From CAYOEZ01 sp964402955 (GTDB taxonomy: Bacteria > Chloroflexota > DTOL01 > DAOUCN01), in contig CAYOEZ010000048.1 of the NCBI GenBank assembly GCA_964402955.1, forward strand, positions 1 to 23,835: a stretch of 23,835 nucleotides of DNA, in the 5' to 3' direction. Within the stretch, counting starts at the first letter, position 1, and each line of letters opens with the position of its first letter. Below are positions 15,006 through 21,971 of this stretch, in pieces. The notes below the pieces were generated by a model. That model had not been told where the DNA came from, ran no database searches, and saw only the letters and a program-made list of their open reading frames with translations. The translations under genes and the position numbers were made by a program.

Positions 15006-16508
15006 GAACCGAAGTACGAGGAACTGAAAGCACGCGTCAAGCAAGTGGTCGACATCCATTCGGCGCTTGCGGTCCTGAACTGGGATCAATCAACCTACAT
15101 GCCTGCCGGCGGCGCCGAGGGCCGCGCTCGCCAGATGTCCACGCTCGAAGGCATCGCCCACGAGAAGGCGACCGATCCTGCCATTGGCAAGTTGCTCGAT
15201 GATCTGAAGCCGTATGAGCAGAGTCTGCCCTACGATTCTGACGAGGCCAGCCTGATCCGCGTCACCCGCCGCAACTATGAGAAGGCTGTCAAGGTGCCGT
15301 CCGCGTTCATGGCGGAACTGGCCGGCCATTTTGCGCTGACGTATGACGTATGGTCGAAGGCGCGCCCGGCCAACGATTTCGCCGCCGTGCAACCACTGCT
15401 GGAAAAGACGCTCGACATGAGCCGCCAATACGCCAACTACTTCCCCGGCTACGAGCATATCGCCGACCCGCTGATCGACAACGCCGACTATGGCATGAAA
15501 GCATTGTCTGTGCGCGCCGTATTCAGCGATCTGCGCACAAAGCTGGTGCCTATCGTCAATGCTATCACATCCCAGCCCGTGGCCGACGATTCCTGCATCA
15601 AGCAGTACTACCCGCAGAAGAAGCAGATGGACCTTTGCGCAGCCATCGTCAAGCAACTGGGCTACGACTTCAATCGCGGCCGCCAGGACCTGACACACCA
15701 CCCATTTGAGACCACGTTTGCCCTGGGCGATGTGCGCATCACCACCCGCGTCGACAAGCACGACCTGTCACAGTGTCTGTTTAGCATGATGCACGAGAGC
15801 GGCCATGCCATGTACGAGCAGGGCGGCAGCCCGGCCCACGACGGCACACCGCTGGCCGGCGGCACATCGTCTGGCGCACACGAAAGTCAGTCGCGCACCT
15901 GGGAGAACATCGTCGGGCGCAGCCGTGGCTTCTGGGTAGGTTATTATCCGAAGCTGCAGAAGACCTTCCCGGCGCAGCTTGGCAGCGTTTCGCTCGATAC
16001 GTTCTACCGCGCCATCAACAAGGTCGAGCGTTCGCTTGTGCGCACTGAATCCGACGAGGTCACCTATAACCTGCACGTCATCATCCGCTTCGACCTGGAG
16101 CTGGCCATGCTCGAGGGCAAACTGGCCGTGAAGGATCTGCCCGAGGCCTGGCACACCCGCTACAAGAGCGATCTCGGCGTCCAGGCGCCCAGCAATGTCG
16201 ACGGCTGCATGCAGGACGTGCACTGGTATGCCATGTTCATCGGCGGCGCCTTCCAGGGCTACACCCTGGGCAACATCATGGGCGCACATTTCTACGCCGC
16301 CGCGCTCAAGGCGCACCCCGAGATTCCTGCCGAAATCAGGGCCGGCAAGTTCAGCACCCTGCACGGCTGGCTCAAGGACAACATCTACCAGCACGGCAGC
16401 AAGTACACCGCCGGCGAGCTGCTGCAGCGCACGACCGGCCAGTCGTTGGCCGTCGACCGGTACATCAAGTACCTCAAGACGAAGTTCGGCGAGCTGTACA
16501 AGATCTGA
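15003..16508 (+). CDS. M32 family metallocarboxypeptidase, copy 2
   Basis: 501 residues, the same length as copy 1 and collinear with it throughout, starting at TTG after AGGAGG. The zinc motif HESGH is at the same place (264-268), with 'AMYEQG', HESQSRTWEN and 'VRTESDEVTYNLHVIIRFDL' conserved. One conserved block differs: where copy 1 has HWFSGNVGG this copy has HWYAMFIGG, losing the small S-G pair that most M32 proteins keep next to the active-site cleft, so its substrate range may differ. It lies 92 bases after copy 1 with no clear promoter between, so the two are probably co-transcribed. A strong hairpin follows 12 bases after its stop. Tandem copies plus the decayed third fragment point to repeated local duplication. 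Confidence 0.94.
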   Translation: MEPKYEELKARVKQVVDIHSALAVLNWDQSTYMPAGGAEGRARQMSTLEGIAHEKATDPAIGKLLDDLKPYEQSLPYDSDEASLIRVTRRNYEKAVKVPSAFMAELAGHFALTYDVWSKARPANDFAAVQPLLEKTLDMSRQYANYFPGYEHIADPLIDNADYGMKALSVRAVFSDLRTKLVPIVNAITSQPVADDSCIKQYYPQKKQMDLCAAIVKQLGYDFNRGRQDLTHHPFETTFALGDVRITTRVDKHDLSQCLFSMMHESGHAMYEQGGSPAHDGTPLAGGTSSGAHESQSRTWENIVGRSRGFWVGYYPKLQKTFPAQLGSVSLDTFYRAINKVERSLVRTESDEVTYNLHVIIRFDLELAMLEGKLAVKDLPEAWHTRYKSDLGVQAPSNVDGCMQDVHWYAMFIGGAFQGYTLGNIMGAHFYAAALKAHPEIPAEIRAGKFSTLHGWLKDNIYQHGSKYTAGELLQRTTGQSLAVDRYIKYLKTKFGELYKI

Positions 16509-16520
16509 TAATTCGCGAGC

Positions 16521-16553
16521 GTGCGCGTGCCGGCCAGTGGTCGGCACGCGCAC
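16521..16553. terminator. Strong GC-rich hairpin between convergent genes
   Basis: GTGCGCGTGCCG (16521-16532) and CGGCACGCGCAC (16542-16553) form a perfect 12-bp stem, extendable by inner G-T and C-G pairs. It sits between the end of M32 copy 2 (plus) and the end of the DUF4282 gene (minus). It lacks a T-run, but position and stability suit a bidirectional terminator. Confidence 0.6.
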
Positions 16554-16592
16554 AGGAGCATGAGGGACCAACGAACAGCAGATACTCAGAAA

Positions 16593-16868
16593 TCAGGCGA
16601 CCGGATGCCTGGTATTGTTCTCAATACTGCGCAGGGTATCGCCAACCTCAGTCAGGGTCTCGTTGATACGGAACAGGACCATGAGTATTTCGGCGTAGAT
16701 GCGCACGACGACGGGGCCGACGATGATCAGTGCAACACCGAGCAATGGCTGATCGCCCTGGAGTATGGTGACCACGCCTGCGATAATAACCGCAGCGACG
16801 AGAAGCCAGAACAGGACCTGGATGATGATCGGCGTGATCATCCTCTTGAATGACATGAAATCGCCCAT
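16593..16868 (-). CDS. DUF4282 family small membrane protein
   Basis: 91 residues from the ATG at 16868, which is preceded on the minus strand by AAGGAGAGGA; a longer frame to 16940 lacks this site and adds a non-conserved head. The sequence begins MGDFMSFKRMITPIIIQVLF, has two hydrophobic helices (about residues 12-36, 'IIIQVLFWLLVAAVIIAGVV', and 43-68, 'LGVALIIVGPVVVRIYAEIL'), then a cytoplasmic-looking amphipathic tail 'RINETLTEVGDTLRSIENN'. The pattern 'SF.RMITP', 'GP...RIY.E.L' and 'FRINETL' fits DUF4282, a widespread inner-membrane family without known function. It is convergent with the carboxypeptidases and appears monocistronic. Confidence 0.82.
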   Translation of the reverse strand: MGDFMSFKRMITPIIIQVLFWLLVAAVIIAGVVTILQGDQPLLGVALIIVGPVVVRIYAEILMVLFRINETLTEVGDTLRSIENNTRHPVA

Positions 16869-17053
16869 CTTCTTTCCTCTCCTTATTTGGTGGCGCAAAT
16901 CGGAGTTGCCCAAGAGACATCCCGCTGCTGTTCGCCTCACTTATGCTAACACATGTACGCCCTGGACGATACGCTTCTCATGTTTTTCCCTGGATTATCC
17001 ACGCCTTTGCGGTGCACGAGGGATAACTCTGGCGACAAGGTCAGGAGGCGCGC

Positions 17054-17215
17054 ATGACCACCCGCATCGACACCGGCTTCTTCGTGAACGACATCCAGCG
17101 CATGGTCGCCTTCTACCGCGACGTGCTTGGTTTTGCCATCGAATGGAACGGGCAGGGCGCCTATACTGAGTTCAGAAACGTTTTTCCAAACCCTAAGGGT
17201 CTTAGAGACCCTTAG
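17054..17215 (+). pseudogene. Truncated VOC (glyoxalase/bleomycin-resistance fold) gene
   Basis: An ATG at 17054, preceded by AGGAGG (17043-17048), opens MTTRIDTGFFVNDIQRMVAF then YRDVLGFAIEWNGQGAYTEF, a typical first beta-alpha-beta unit of a VOC protein ('FY.DVLGF'). About 40 residues in, the reading frame runs into a perfect palindrome at 17184, which contributes the tail VFPNPKGLRDP and a TAG stop at 17213-17215. The remaining ~80 residues expected of a VOC domain are not found downstream, where the helicase promoter begins at 17234. The gene is therefore truncated, probably by insertion of the palindrome or by a deletion ending there. The enzyme activity of the ancestor cannot be told. 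Confidence 0.75.
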
Positions 17216-17224
17216 GGTTTGGAA
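17184..17224. repeat. Perfect 19-bp inverted repeat with 3-base loop
   Basis: Left arm 17184-17202 and right arm 17206-17224 are exact reverse complements, with core AAACCCTAAGGGTCT and loop TAG. It ends 9 bases before a consensus -35 box. A T-run is present before, not after, the stem on the plus strand, and the minus strand would run into A residues, so it does not look like a standard intrinsic terminator for either strand. It is more likely a mobile palindromic unit that may also insulate the helicase promoter. Confidence 0.8.
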
Positions 17225-17233
17225 CGGTCTGAT

Positions 17234-17263
17234 TTGACACCCCCCGAACGCGCGTGCTATAAT
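17234..17263 (+). promoter_or_regulatory. Consensus sigma-70 promoter, predicted leaderless start
   Basis: TTGACA (17234-17239), 18 bp, TATAAT (17258-17263) preceded by TGC. Both hexamers are perfect. The ATG of the helicase is at 17271, so a start seven bases past the -10 falls at 17270-17271. No ribosome site fits in the seven intervening bases (CGCGGCA). Confidence 0.75.
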
Positions 17264-17270
17264 CGCGGCA

Positions 17271-19571
17271 ATGGCTAATCCAACCTTCCTCGATCATCTG
17301 CGCGGGCTGCGCGGCTATCGCAGCCAGATCGTGCACATCGAGCATCTGCCCGCCCGCGAGCCGCGCTTTGGCCGCCTCGACGAGCCGCTGCCCACGCCGC
17401 TGGCCCATGCACTTGATCGCAAAGGCGTGCGCGCCCTCTTCACCCACCAGGCCGAGGCCGTCAACGCCGTGCGCCGCGGCGAGAACGTCGTCGTCTCCAC
17501 CTCCACGGCCAGCGGCAAGACGCTGTGCTACAACCTGCCCGTGCTCGAGGCGATCCTGAAGGACAAGGGCACGCGTGCCCTCTACATCTTTCCCACCAAA
17601 GCCCTGGCGCAAGACCAGTTGCGCAGCCTGCGCGAGTTGTCCGAGGAAGCGCTGCCGCTCCTGCGCTACGACACCTTCGACGGCGACACGGCCCAGGCCA
17701 AACGCAGCAAGATCAAGAAAGAATGCCAGATCGTCCTCACCAATCCCGACATGATCTCGATGGGCATCTTGCCCAACCATTCGTCATGGGCGCGCTTCCT
17801 GGCCGGCCTGCGCTACGTCGTTATTGACGAGGCGCACGTCTACCGTGGCATCTTCGGCAGCCACGTCGCCAACGTCATCCGCCGCCTGCGCCGCCTCTGC
17901 CAATTCTACGGCGCAAACCCGCAGTTCATCTGCTGTTCGGCGACCATCGCCAATCCGCAGGAGCTTGTCAGCGAGCTTGTTGGCGCCGATGTCACGGTTG
18001 TCAACGACGACGGCTCGCCCCACGGCCCCAAGGACTTCGTCTTCTGGAATCCGCCGCTGCTCGACGAGAAGAGCGGCGCCCGCCGCAGCGCACACAGTGA
18101 AGCCACTGCGCTCTTCACCGAGTTGGTGCAGGCCAATATTCGCACCATTGCCTTCACCAAGTCGCGCCGCGTTGCCGAAATCCTGCTCATGTATGCGCGT
18201 GACGCTTTACGTAAAGTTGACCCGTCGCTCCCCGACCAGATTCGCGCCTACCGCGCCGGCTACCGCCCCGAAGATCGGCGTGAGATCGAGCGCATGCTTT
18301 TCAAGGGCGAATTGATCGGCGTCACCGCCACCAACGCCCTGGAGCTGGGCGTGGACATCGGCGCCCTCGACGCGACTGTGCTCACGGGCTATCCCGGAAC
18401 TATTGCCAGCACCTGGCAGCAGTCCGGGCGCGCCGGACGCACGCGCGACTACTCGATGTCGTTCCTGGTGGGGCTCGACAATCCGCTCGACCAGTACCTG
18501 ATGCGCCATCCCGACGACTTCTTCCGCAAGATACCGGAGCACGCGCTCATTAACCCGGTCAATCCGCACATCCTGAGCCAGCACCTGCTCTGCGCAGCCT
18601 ACGAGATGCCGCTGACACAGGCCGACGAAGCGCGCTTTGGCGGCGAGCACGCATTTGAACCTGTGATGATCGAGCTCGAGCAGCGCGGCTATCTGCGCTA
18701 TACCGGCGAGAGCTGGTACTACCAGGGCATCGATTACCCGGCGCAGAACGTCAATATCCGTTCCACATCCAGCCACAGCTTCAACATCGTAGATAGCTCA
18801 CGTCCGGGCTACAACGTCATGGAAACGATCGACGCCGAGCTGGCCTTTTTTCAGGTCCATCCCGGCGCCATTTACTTACATCAAGGCGAGGCCTACCAGG
18901 TCACACAACTCGACCTCTACACGCACAATGCCTTCGTCGTTCCTGCCGATGTCACCCATTACACCCAGGCCCGCGACATCACTGACGTACGCATCATGCA
19001 GTCGCTGCGCTCCCGCTCCGCCGCAACGACCGACGCCTTCTGGGGCAAGGTGCGCGTCACAACACAGGTCATCGGCTTCCGCCGCAAACAGCAATACACC
19101 GACGCCGTGCTCTCCGACGAGCCGCTCGACCTGCCGCCGCAGGCTTACGAGACCATGTCGCTCTGGTTCGCCATCCCGCCCGACTTTGCCGATCCCCTGC
19201 GCGCCAAAGGCTACGATATCGCCGGATCGCTGCACGCCATCGAGCATGCAGCTATCGGCCTGCTTCCCCTCTATGCCATGTGTGACCGCAACGACATTGG
19301 CGGCCTCAGCATCATGATCCACCCCGACACGGCGGGCATGGCCGTTTTCATCTATGACGGCCCTCCCGGCGGCGTTGGCATCAGCGAAAAAGGTTTCGAG
19401 ATGCTGCCGCAGCTCTGGCGTGGTGTTTTGCAGCTTCTGCGTGAGTGCCCCTGTGAAGACGGCTGCCCCTCCTGCACACACAGCCCCAAGTGCGGCAACA
19501 ACAACGAGCCGCTCGACAAGGCAGGCGCGACCATGCTGCTGGCGCTGTTGCTGGGGGAGAGCATCAAGTAA
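17271..19571 (+). CDS. DEAD/DEAH-box helicase with DUF1998 C-terminus (MrfA/YprA-type)
   Basis: 766 residues, a usual length. Superfamily 2 motifs: 'FTHQAEAV' (Q-like), motif I TSTASGKT (~75-82), 'FPTKALAQDQ' (Ia), motif II DEAH (186-189), 'CSATI' (III), then in the second RecA domain 'GVTATNALELGVDIG' (V) and 'QQSGRAGR' (VI). The C-terminal DUF1998 region ends in a cysteine cluster C726, C728, C732, C735, C741 ('CPCEDGCPSCTHSPKC') that should bind zinc. Relatives such as B. subtilis MrfA and fungal Hrq1 are 3'-5' DNA helicases used in repair of crosslinks and other bulky lesions. It starts at the first ATG, seven bases after a consensus -10, and no upstream start is possible. An orphan HicB-like gene follows 11 bases after its stop. 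Confidence 0.93.
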   Translation: MANPTFLDHLRGLRGYRSQIVHIEHLPAREPRFGRLDEPLPTPLAHALDRKGVRALFTHQAEAVNAVRRGENVVVSTSTASGKTLCYNLPVLEAILKDKGTRALYIFPTKALAQDQLRSLRELSEEALPLLRYDTFDGDTAQAKRSKIKKECQIVLTNPDMISMGILPNHSSWARFLAGLRYVVIDEAHVYRGIFGSHVANVIRRLRRLCQFYGANPQFICCSATIANPQELVSELVGADVTVVNDDGSPHGPKDFVFWNPPLLDEKSGARRSAHSEATALFTELVQANIRTIAFTKSRRVAEILLMYARDALRKVDPSLPDQIRAYRAGYRPEDRREIERMLFKGELIGVTATNALELGVDIGALDATVLTGYPGTIASTWQQSGRAGRTRDYSMSFLVGLDNPLDQYLMRHPDDFFRKIPEHALINPVNPHILSQHLLCAAYEMPLTQADEARFGGEHAFEPVMIELEQRGYLRYTGESWYYQGIDYPAQNVNIRSTSSHSFNIVDSSRPGYNVMETIDAELAFFQVHPGAIYLHQGEAYQVTQLDLYTHNAFVVPADVTHYTQARDITDVRIMQSLRSRSAATTDAFWGKVRVTTQVIGFRRKQQYTDAVLSDEPLDLPPQAYETMSLWFAIPPDFADPLRAKGYDIAGSLHAIEHAAIGLLPLYAMCDRNDIGGLSIMIHPDTAGMAVFIYDGPPGGVGISEKGFEMLPQLWRGVLQLLRECPCEDGCPSCTHSPKCGNNNEPLDKAGATMLLALLLGESIK

Positions 19572-19582
19572 AGGAAACCGCC

Positions 19583-19798
19583 ATGAAATACGTTGTTGTC
19601 TTGGAGAAAGGCGAGCAGAGCTACGGGGCATATGTGCCCGACCTACCAGGCTGCGTGGCCGTCGGCAACACAGCAGCAGAGGCCATGAGACTCATCAGGG
19701 AAGCCATCGAGTTCCACCTGGAAGGTATGCGAGCTGAGGGTTTGGCTATTCCCAGACCCACGGCCAGAACCCCGTACGTAGAGGTTCTGGCTGCATAA
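19583..19798 (+). CDS. HicB-like antitoxin domain protein (orphan)
   Basis: 71 residues, starting at the ATG after AAAGGAAA (19569-19576), a ribosome site that overlaps the helicase stop codon. MKYVVVLEKGEQSYGAYVPD followed by LPGCVAVGNTAAEAMRLIRE and AIEFHLEGM is the HicB N-terminal fold (partly degraded RNase H-like), with the usual 'YVPDLPGC' motif. There is no C-terminal DNA-binding extension beyond a short 'PYVEVLAA' tail. HicB normally neutralises HicA, a small double-stranded-RNA-binding mRNase. No HicA-like frame (~60-80 residues with a GSH motif) was seen on either side: the helicase precedes it and a MITE follows. It is probably co-transcribed with the helicase. Orphan HicB proteins are common in genomes, and the role is unclear. 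Confidence 0.82.
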   Translation: MKYVVVLEKGEQSYGAYVPDLPGCVAVGNTAAEAMRLIREAIEFHLEGMRAEGLAIPRPTARTPYVEVLAA

Positions 19799-19854
19799 CG
19801 TGAATAGCACATGAGATCATACGGAGGGACACATCCGCATGGTCTCATTGTCAC

Positions 19855-20005
19855 GTGCCCACTGCAAAAAGGTTGTGTTCGCCCAACCGTCATTGCGAGA
19901 AGCGCCCTTTGCGACGAAGCAATCTCCGTTGTGGCGCGAAACGGGGGAGATTGCTTCGCTCCGCTCGCAATGACGGGTCCGTCCAGACCTTTTTGCAGTG
20001 GGCAC
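19855..20005. mobile_element. 151-bp MITE-like element with 19-bp terminal inverted repeats
   Basis: The ends GTGCCCACTGCAAAAAGGT (19855-19873) and ACCTTTTTGCAGTGGGCAC (19987-20005) are exact reverse complements. They are flanked by a direct repeat TTGTCAC at 19848-19854 and 20006-20012, a 7-bp target duplication. Inside are further paired arms: CCGTCATTGCGAG (19887-19899) with CTCGCAATGACGG (19964-19976), and CGAAGCAATCTCC (19915-19927) with GGAGATTGCTTCG (19946-19958). The inner 'GTCATTGCGAG...GAAGCAATC' unit is a repeat I know from many unrelated bacterial genomes. There is no coding capacity; movement would need a transposase elsewhere. The element separates the HicB gene from the convergent channel gene. 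Confidence 0.85.
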
Positions 20006-20025
20006 TTGTCACTTGGACGCAACGT

Positions 20026-21915
20026 CTACGACTCTGCCAGCACAATCACTCTGTCCTGCACTGCTAGCGTCACCATCTCCGACTTGGTCGGGTTGAGGTG
20101 CACGCCATACGACAGCGCAGCATCAGCGGCCTGTGCGTGCAGGCGATAGCCGAGCGCGATCTCGCCCCGCCTCTTCGCCGACTCCAGAACCGTGTAGAAG
20201 TTGACGGGTATTCCAATGACCACGTAATCGTCCGCCGCTTTCAGGTAGATCTCTATGCCTTCAGGATCGAACAAATCCTCGAAAACGCGCGCAAGCTGCT
20301 GATTCTCCGCCAGTTGCGCAATCATCAGGCTGACAAGCCGATTGCTGACCACAAAATCATCGGCGCGCGTCACTTCAGCCAGCTCACGGTTGCGCACGTC
20401 CATCATCTCGCTGACAATCGAGAATGACTGGCCCGACTTGTCGGCAATATCGCGCAGATGCAACAACGTCACGATCGTACGCGCGTCTGCTTCCTGCGCG
20501 TCAAGAGCGTCAGAGTAGCTCAGGACAATCACATGATTGTAAGATGGTATGGTAAGCGCATCCAGCGTGCGCCGGTCCGTCGTTTCCTCGTTGCGAAACT
20601 CGCACGCCGCGTGCGCCAGCACGCCACACTCCCGCTGGATGGTTTCCGCCATGCCGTCGGCGGCCGCGACCAGCGTGATTTTGGAACCCGGGGCCAGATA
20701 GCTGTCGAGTTCTCTGACAATCGTGGGCGCGCGTTTGTTCCAACCCAAAATGAGCGTCCGCTCTGGTTTCTTTGCACGCTCCTGTGCCGTAACTATCGCG
20801 TGTTCATCGATGTGATAGTCCTTGACGCCAGAAAGCCTGATCGTTCCGTCATCCTCGGAGATGGCGATGACCTTCTCCCAGGGTTCAAGCACGGTGTCCA
20901 TCGGCGGCAGCAATTGGATAGAGTTGTCGCGGCGTAGCAGGCCCATGACCGCCGAGTCCTCGTAGGCAAAAAGCGCCTCAGCAAACGTGGAGCGCACCAG
21001 CGCCGGTTCTTCCTTCATGTAGATCTCATCGCCGGCGTAGTCTAGCAACTGAGTGTACACAACCGACAGACCCGATTGGCGGCAGGTTTGGGCTGTGATG
21101 CGCGGGATCAGTTCGTTCGCCTGCACCAGCACCACTTCATCGCGCCCCACCATGCGCGCGACATCAGCATTCTTGGAGTTATGAATCTCGGCCACAATAT
21201 GGTAGGGTTCCTGCCTACGCCGCGGGTTATTGGTCAGGGCAAGCAACACCTTGATCACCGTCGCATCAGGGTTGTCACTGTCAGGCGCCAGGATGATGAT
21301 CGAACGCGCGGCCTGGGGGTTGACGATCTCCAGATCAGTGTGGTCAATCGGACTGCCCGTCCGGCAAACGATACGCGTGCTCCCCGTTGCGCCGACCTTG
21401 GCGCGTATCTCGTCCTCCATCTCCACTTTGTCTTTCTCAGCCAGAACAACGATGCAGGCACGTTTCTGGCTGCCATTGGCGATGACCAGCTCGGCGATAA
21501 TCGGGATCACCTGCGGCGACCAGCCCAGAATGATGGTGTGATTCCGCTCGACAACCAACGAGCGTCCCTTGCGCAGTTCTTCCAGCTTGCCCTGTATGGT
21601 TGTGCTGAGGATACCGATGAGAATGCTGACCACGAGCAGGCTGGCGATGGTCACAAACAGCATGATGAGCAAAAACTGGGTGGGGTTGGCGGGATCAACC
21701 GGATTGGGCGTCAGCGTCTGGAAGAGCACGTTCCAGAATACAGCAGTTGGCCCCATCTGGTCAGACGTGGCGTGCAGCGCCAGGGCAACCACCGTTGCAA
21801 CTGCAACGAGCAAGACTGTGCCCAATGCCAGCCAGCCCATAAGCATGATCGGGCCTCGTGACATGGTGTTATCGAACTCATAGCGCAGCCGGTCAAACAG
21901 GGTGACTTTGCGCAT
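20026..21915 (-). CDS. CASTOR/POLLUX-like ion channel with two RCK (TrkA-N) domains
   Basis: 629 residues from the ATG at 21915; an ATG six bases earlier (21921) abuts AGGAGG too closely, whereas 21915 has six-base spacing. Near the N-terminus are two TM helices (~23-48, 'MLMGWLALGTVLLVAVATVV', and ~80-105, 'LLIMLFVTIASLLVVSILIG') with a pore-loop-like stretch between ('FWNVLFQTLTPNPVDP') that lacks the TVGYG potassium filter. Two Rossmann RCK domains follow, beginning 'NHTIILGWSPQVIPIIAEL' and 'ERTLILGWNKRAPTIVREL'. This layout matches the CASTOR/POLLUX/SYM8 family, whose plant members conduct cations; bacterial members are poorly known. It should be an inner-membrane channel gated by a cytosolic ligand or ion. 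It follows the solute-binding protein gene by 51 bases on the same strand. Confidence 0.85.
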   Translation of the reverse strand: MRKVTLFDRLRYEFDNTMSRGPIMLMGWLALGTVLLVAVATVVALALHATSDQMGPTAVFWNVLFQTLTPNPVDPANPTQFLLIMLFVTIASLLVVSILIGILSTTIQGKLEELRKGRSLVVERNHTIILGWSPQVIPIIAELVIANGSQKRACIVVLAEKDKVEMEDEIRAKVGATGSTRIVCRTGSPIDHTDLEIVNPQAARSIIILAPDSDNPDATVIKVLLALTNNPRRRQEPYHIVAEIHNSKNADVARMVGRDEVVLVQANELIPRITAQTCRQSGLSVVYTQLLDYAGDEIYMKEEPALVRSTFAEALFAYEDSAVMGLLRRDNSIQLLPPMDTVLEPWEKVIAISEDDGTIRLSGVKDYHIDEHAIVTAQERAKKPERTLILGWNKRAPTIVRELDSYLAPGSKITLVAAADGMAETIQRECGVLAHAACEFRNEETTDRRTLDALTIPSYNHVIVLSYSDALDAQEADARTIVTLLHLRDIADKSGQSFSIVSEMMDVRNRELAEVTRADDFVVSNRLVSLMIAQLAENQQLARVFEDLFDPEGIEIYLKAADDYVVIGIPVNFYTVLESAKRRGEIALGYRLHAQAADAALSYGVHLNPTKSEMVTLAVQDRVIVLAES

Positions 21916-21928
21916 CTCCATCCTCCTC

Positions 21929-21971
21929 GGGTCTATGACATCCTTGGGTCTATGACATCCTTGGGTCTATG
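21929..21971. repeat. 2.5 copies of a 17-bp tandem repeat at a gene boundary
   Basis: GGGTCTATGACATCCTT occurs at 21929-21945 and 21946-21962, and the first nine bases recur at 21963-21971. On the minus strand each unit carries TAG; the one at 21967-21969 is the stop codon of the solute-binding protein. The array fills nearly all of the gap between that stop and the channel's ribosome site (CCTCCT at 21922-21927 on the plus strand). Confidence 0.85.

Noticed and set aside
14966..15007. Translation near 'HELINSEEDLLG' resembling a Myc epitope tag
   Set aside because: It is only similar in part, lies in a frame not supported by any start context, and overlaps the ribosome site of M32 copy 2. 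It is a coincidence, not a vector sign.
15768..16571. Long minus-strand open frame opposite M32 copy 2
   Set aside because: It mirrors a similar frame opposite copy 1, is low in complexity, has no ribosome site, and the sense strand carries HEXXH and other conserved blocks.
17187..17221. CCCTAA strings like telomere repeats
   Set aside because: They occur once in each arm of a palindrome, not as a tandem array.
19811..20149. Open frames across the MITE as a HicA partner
   Set aside because: They run through the inverted repeats, lack the HicA pattern and have no ribosome site.
21076..21861. Plus-strand open frame opposite the channel gene (261 codons)
   Set aside because: Histidine- and glutamine-rich shadow frame. 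The minus-strand protein has TM and RCK motifs.
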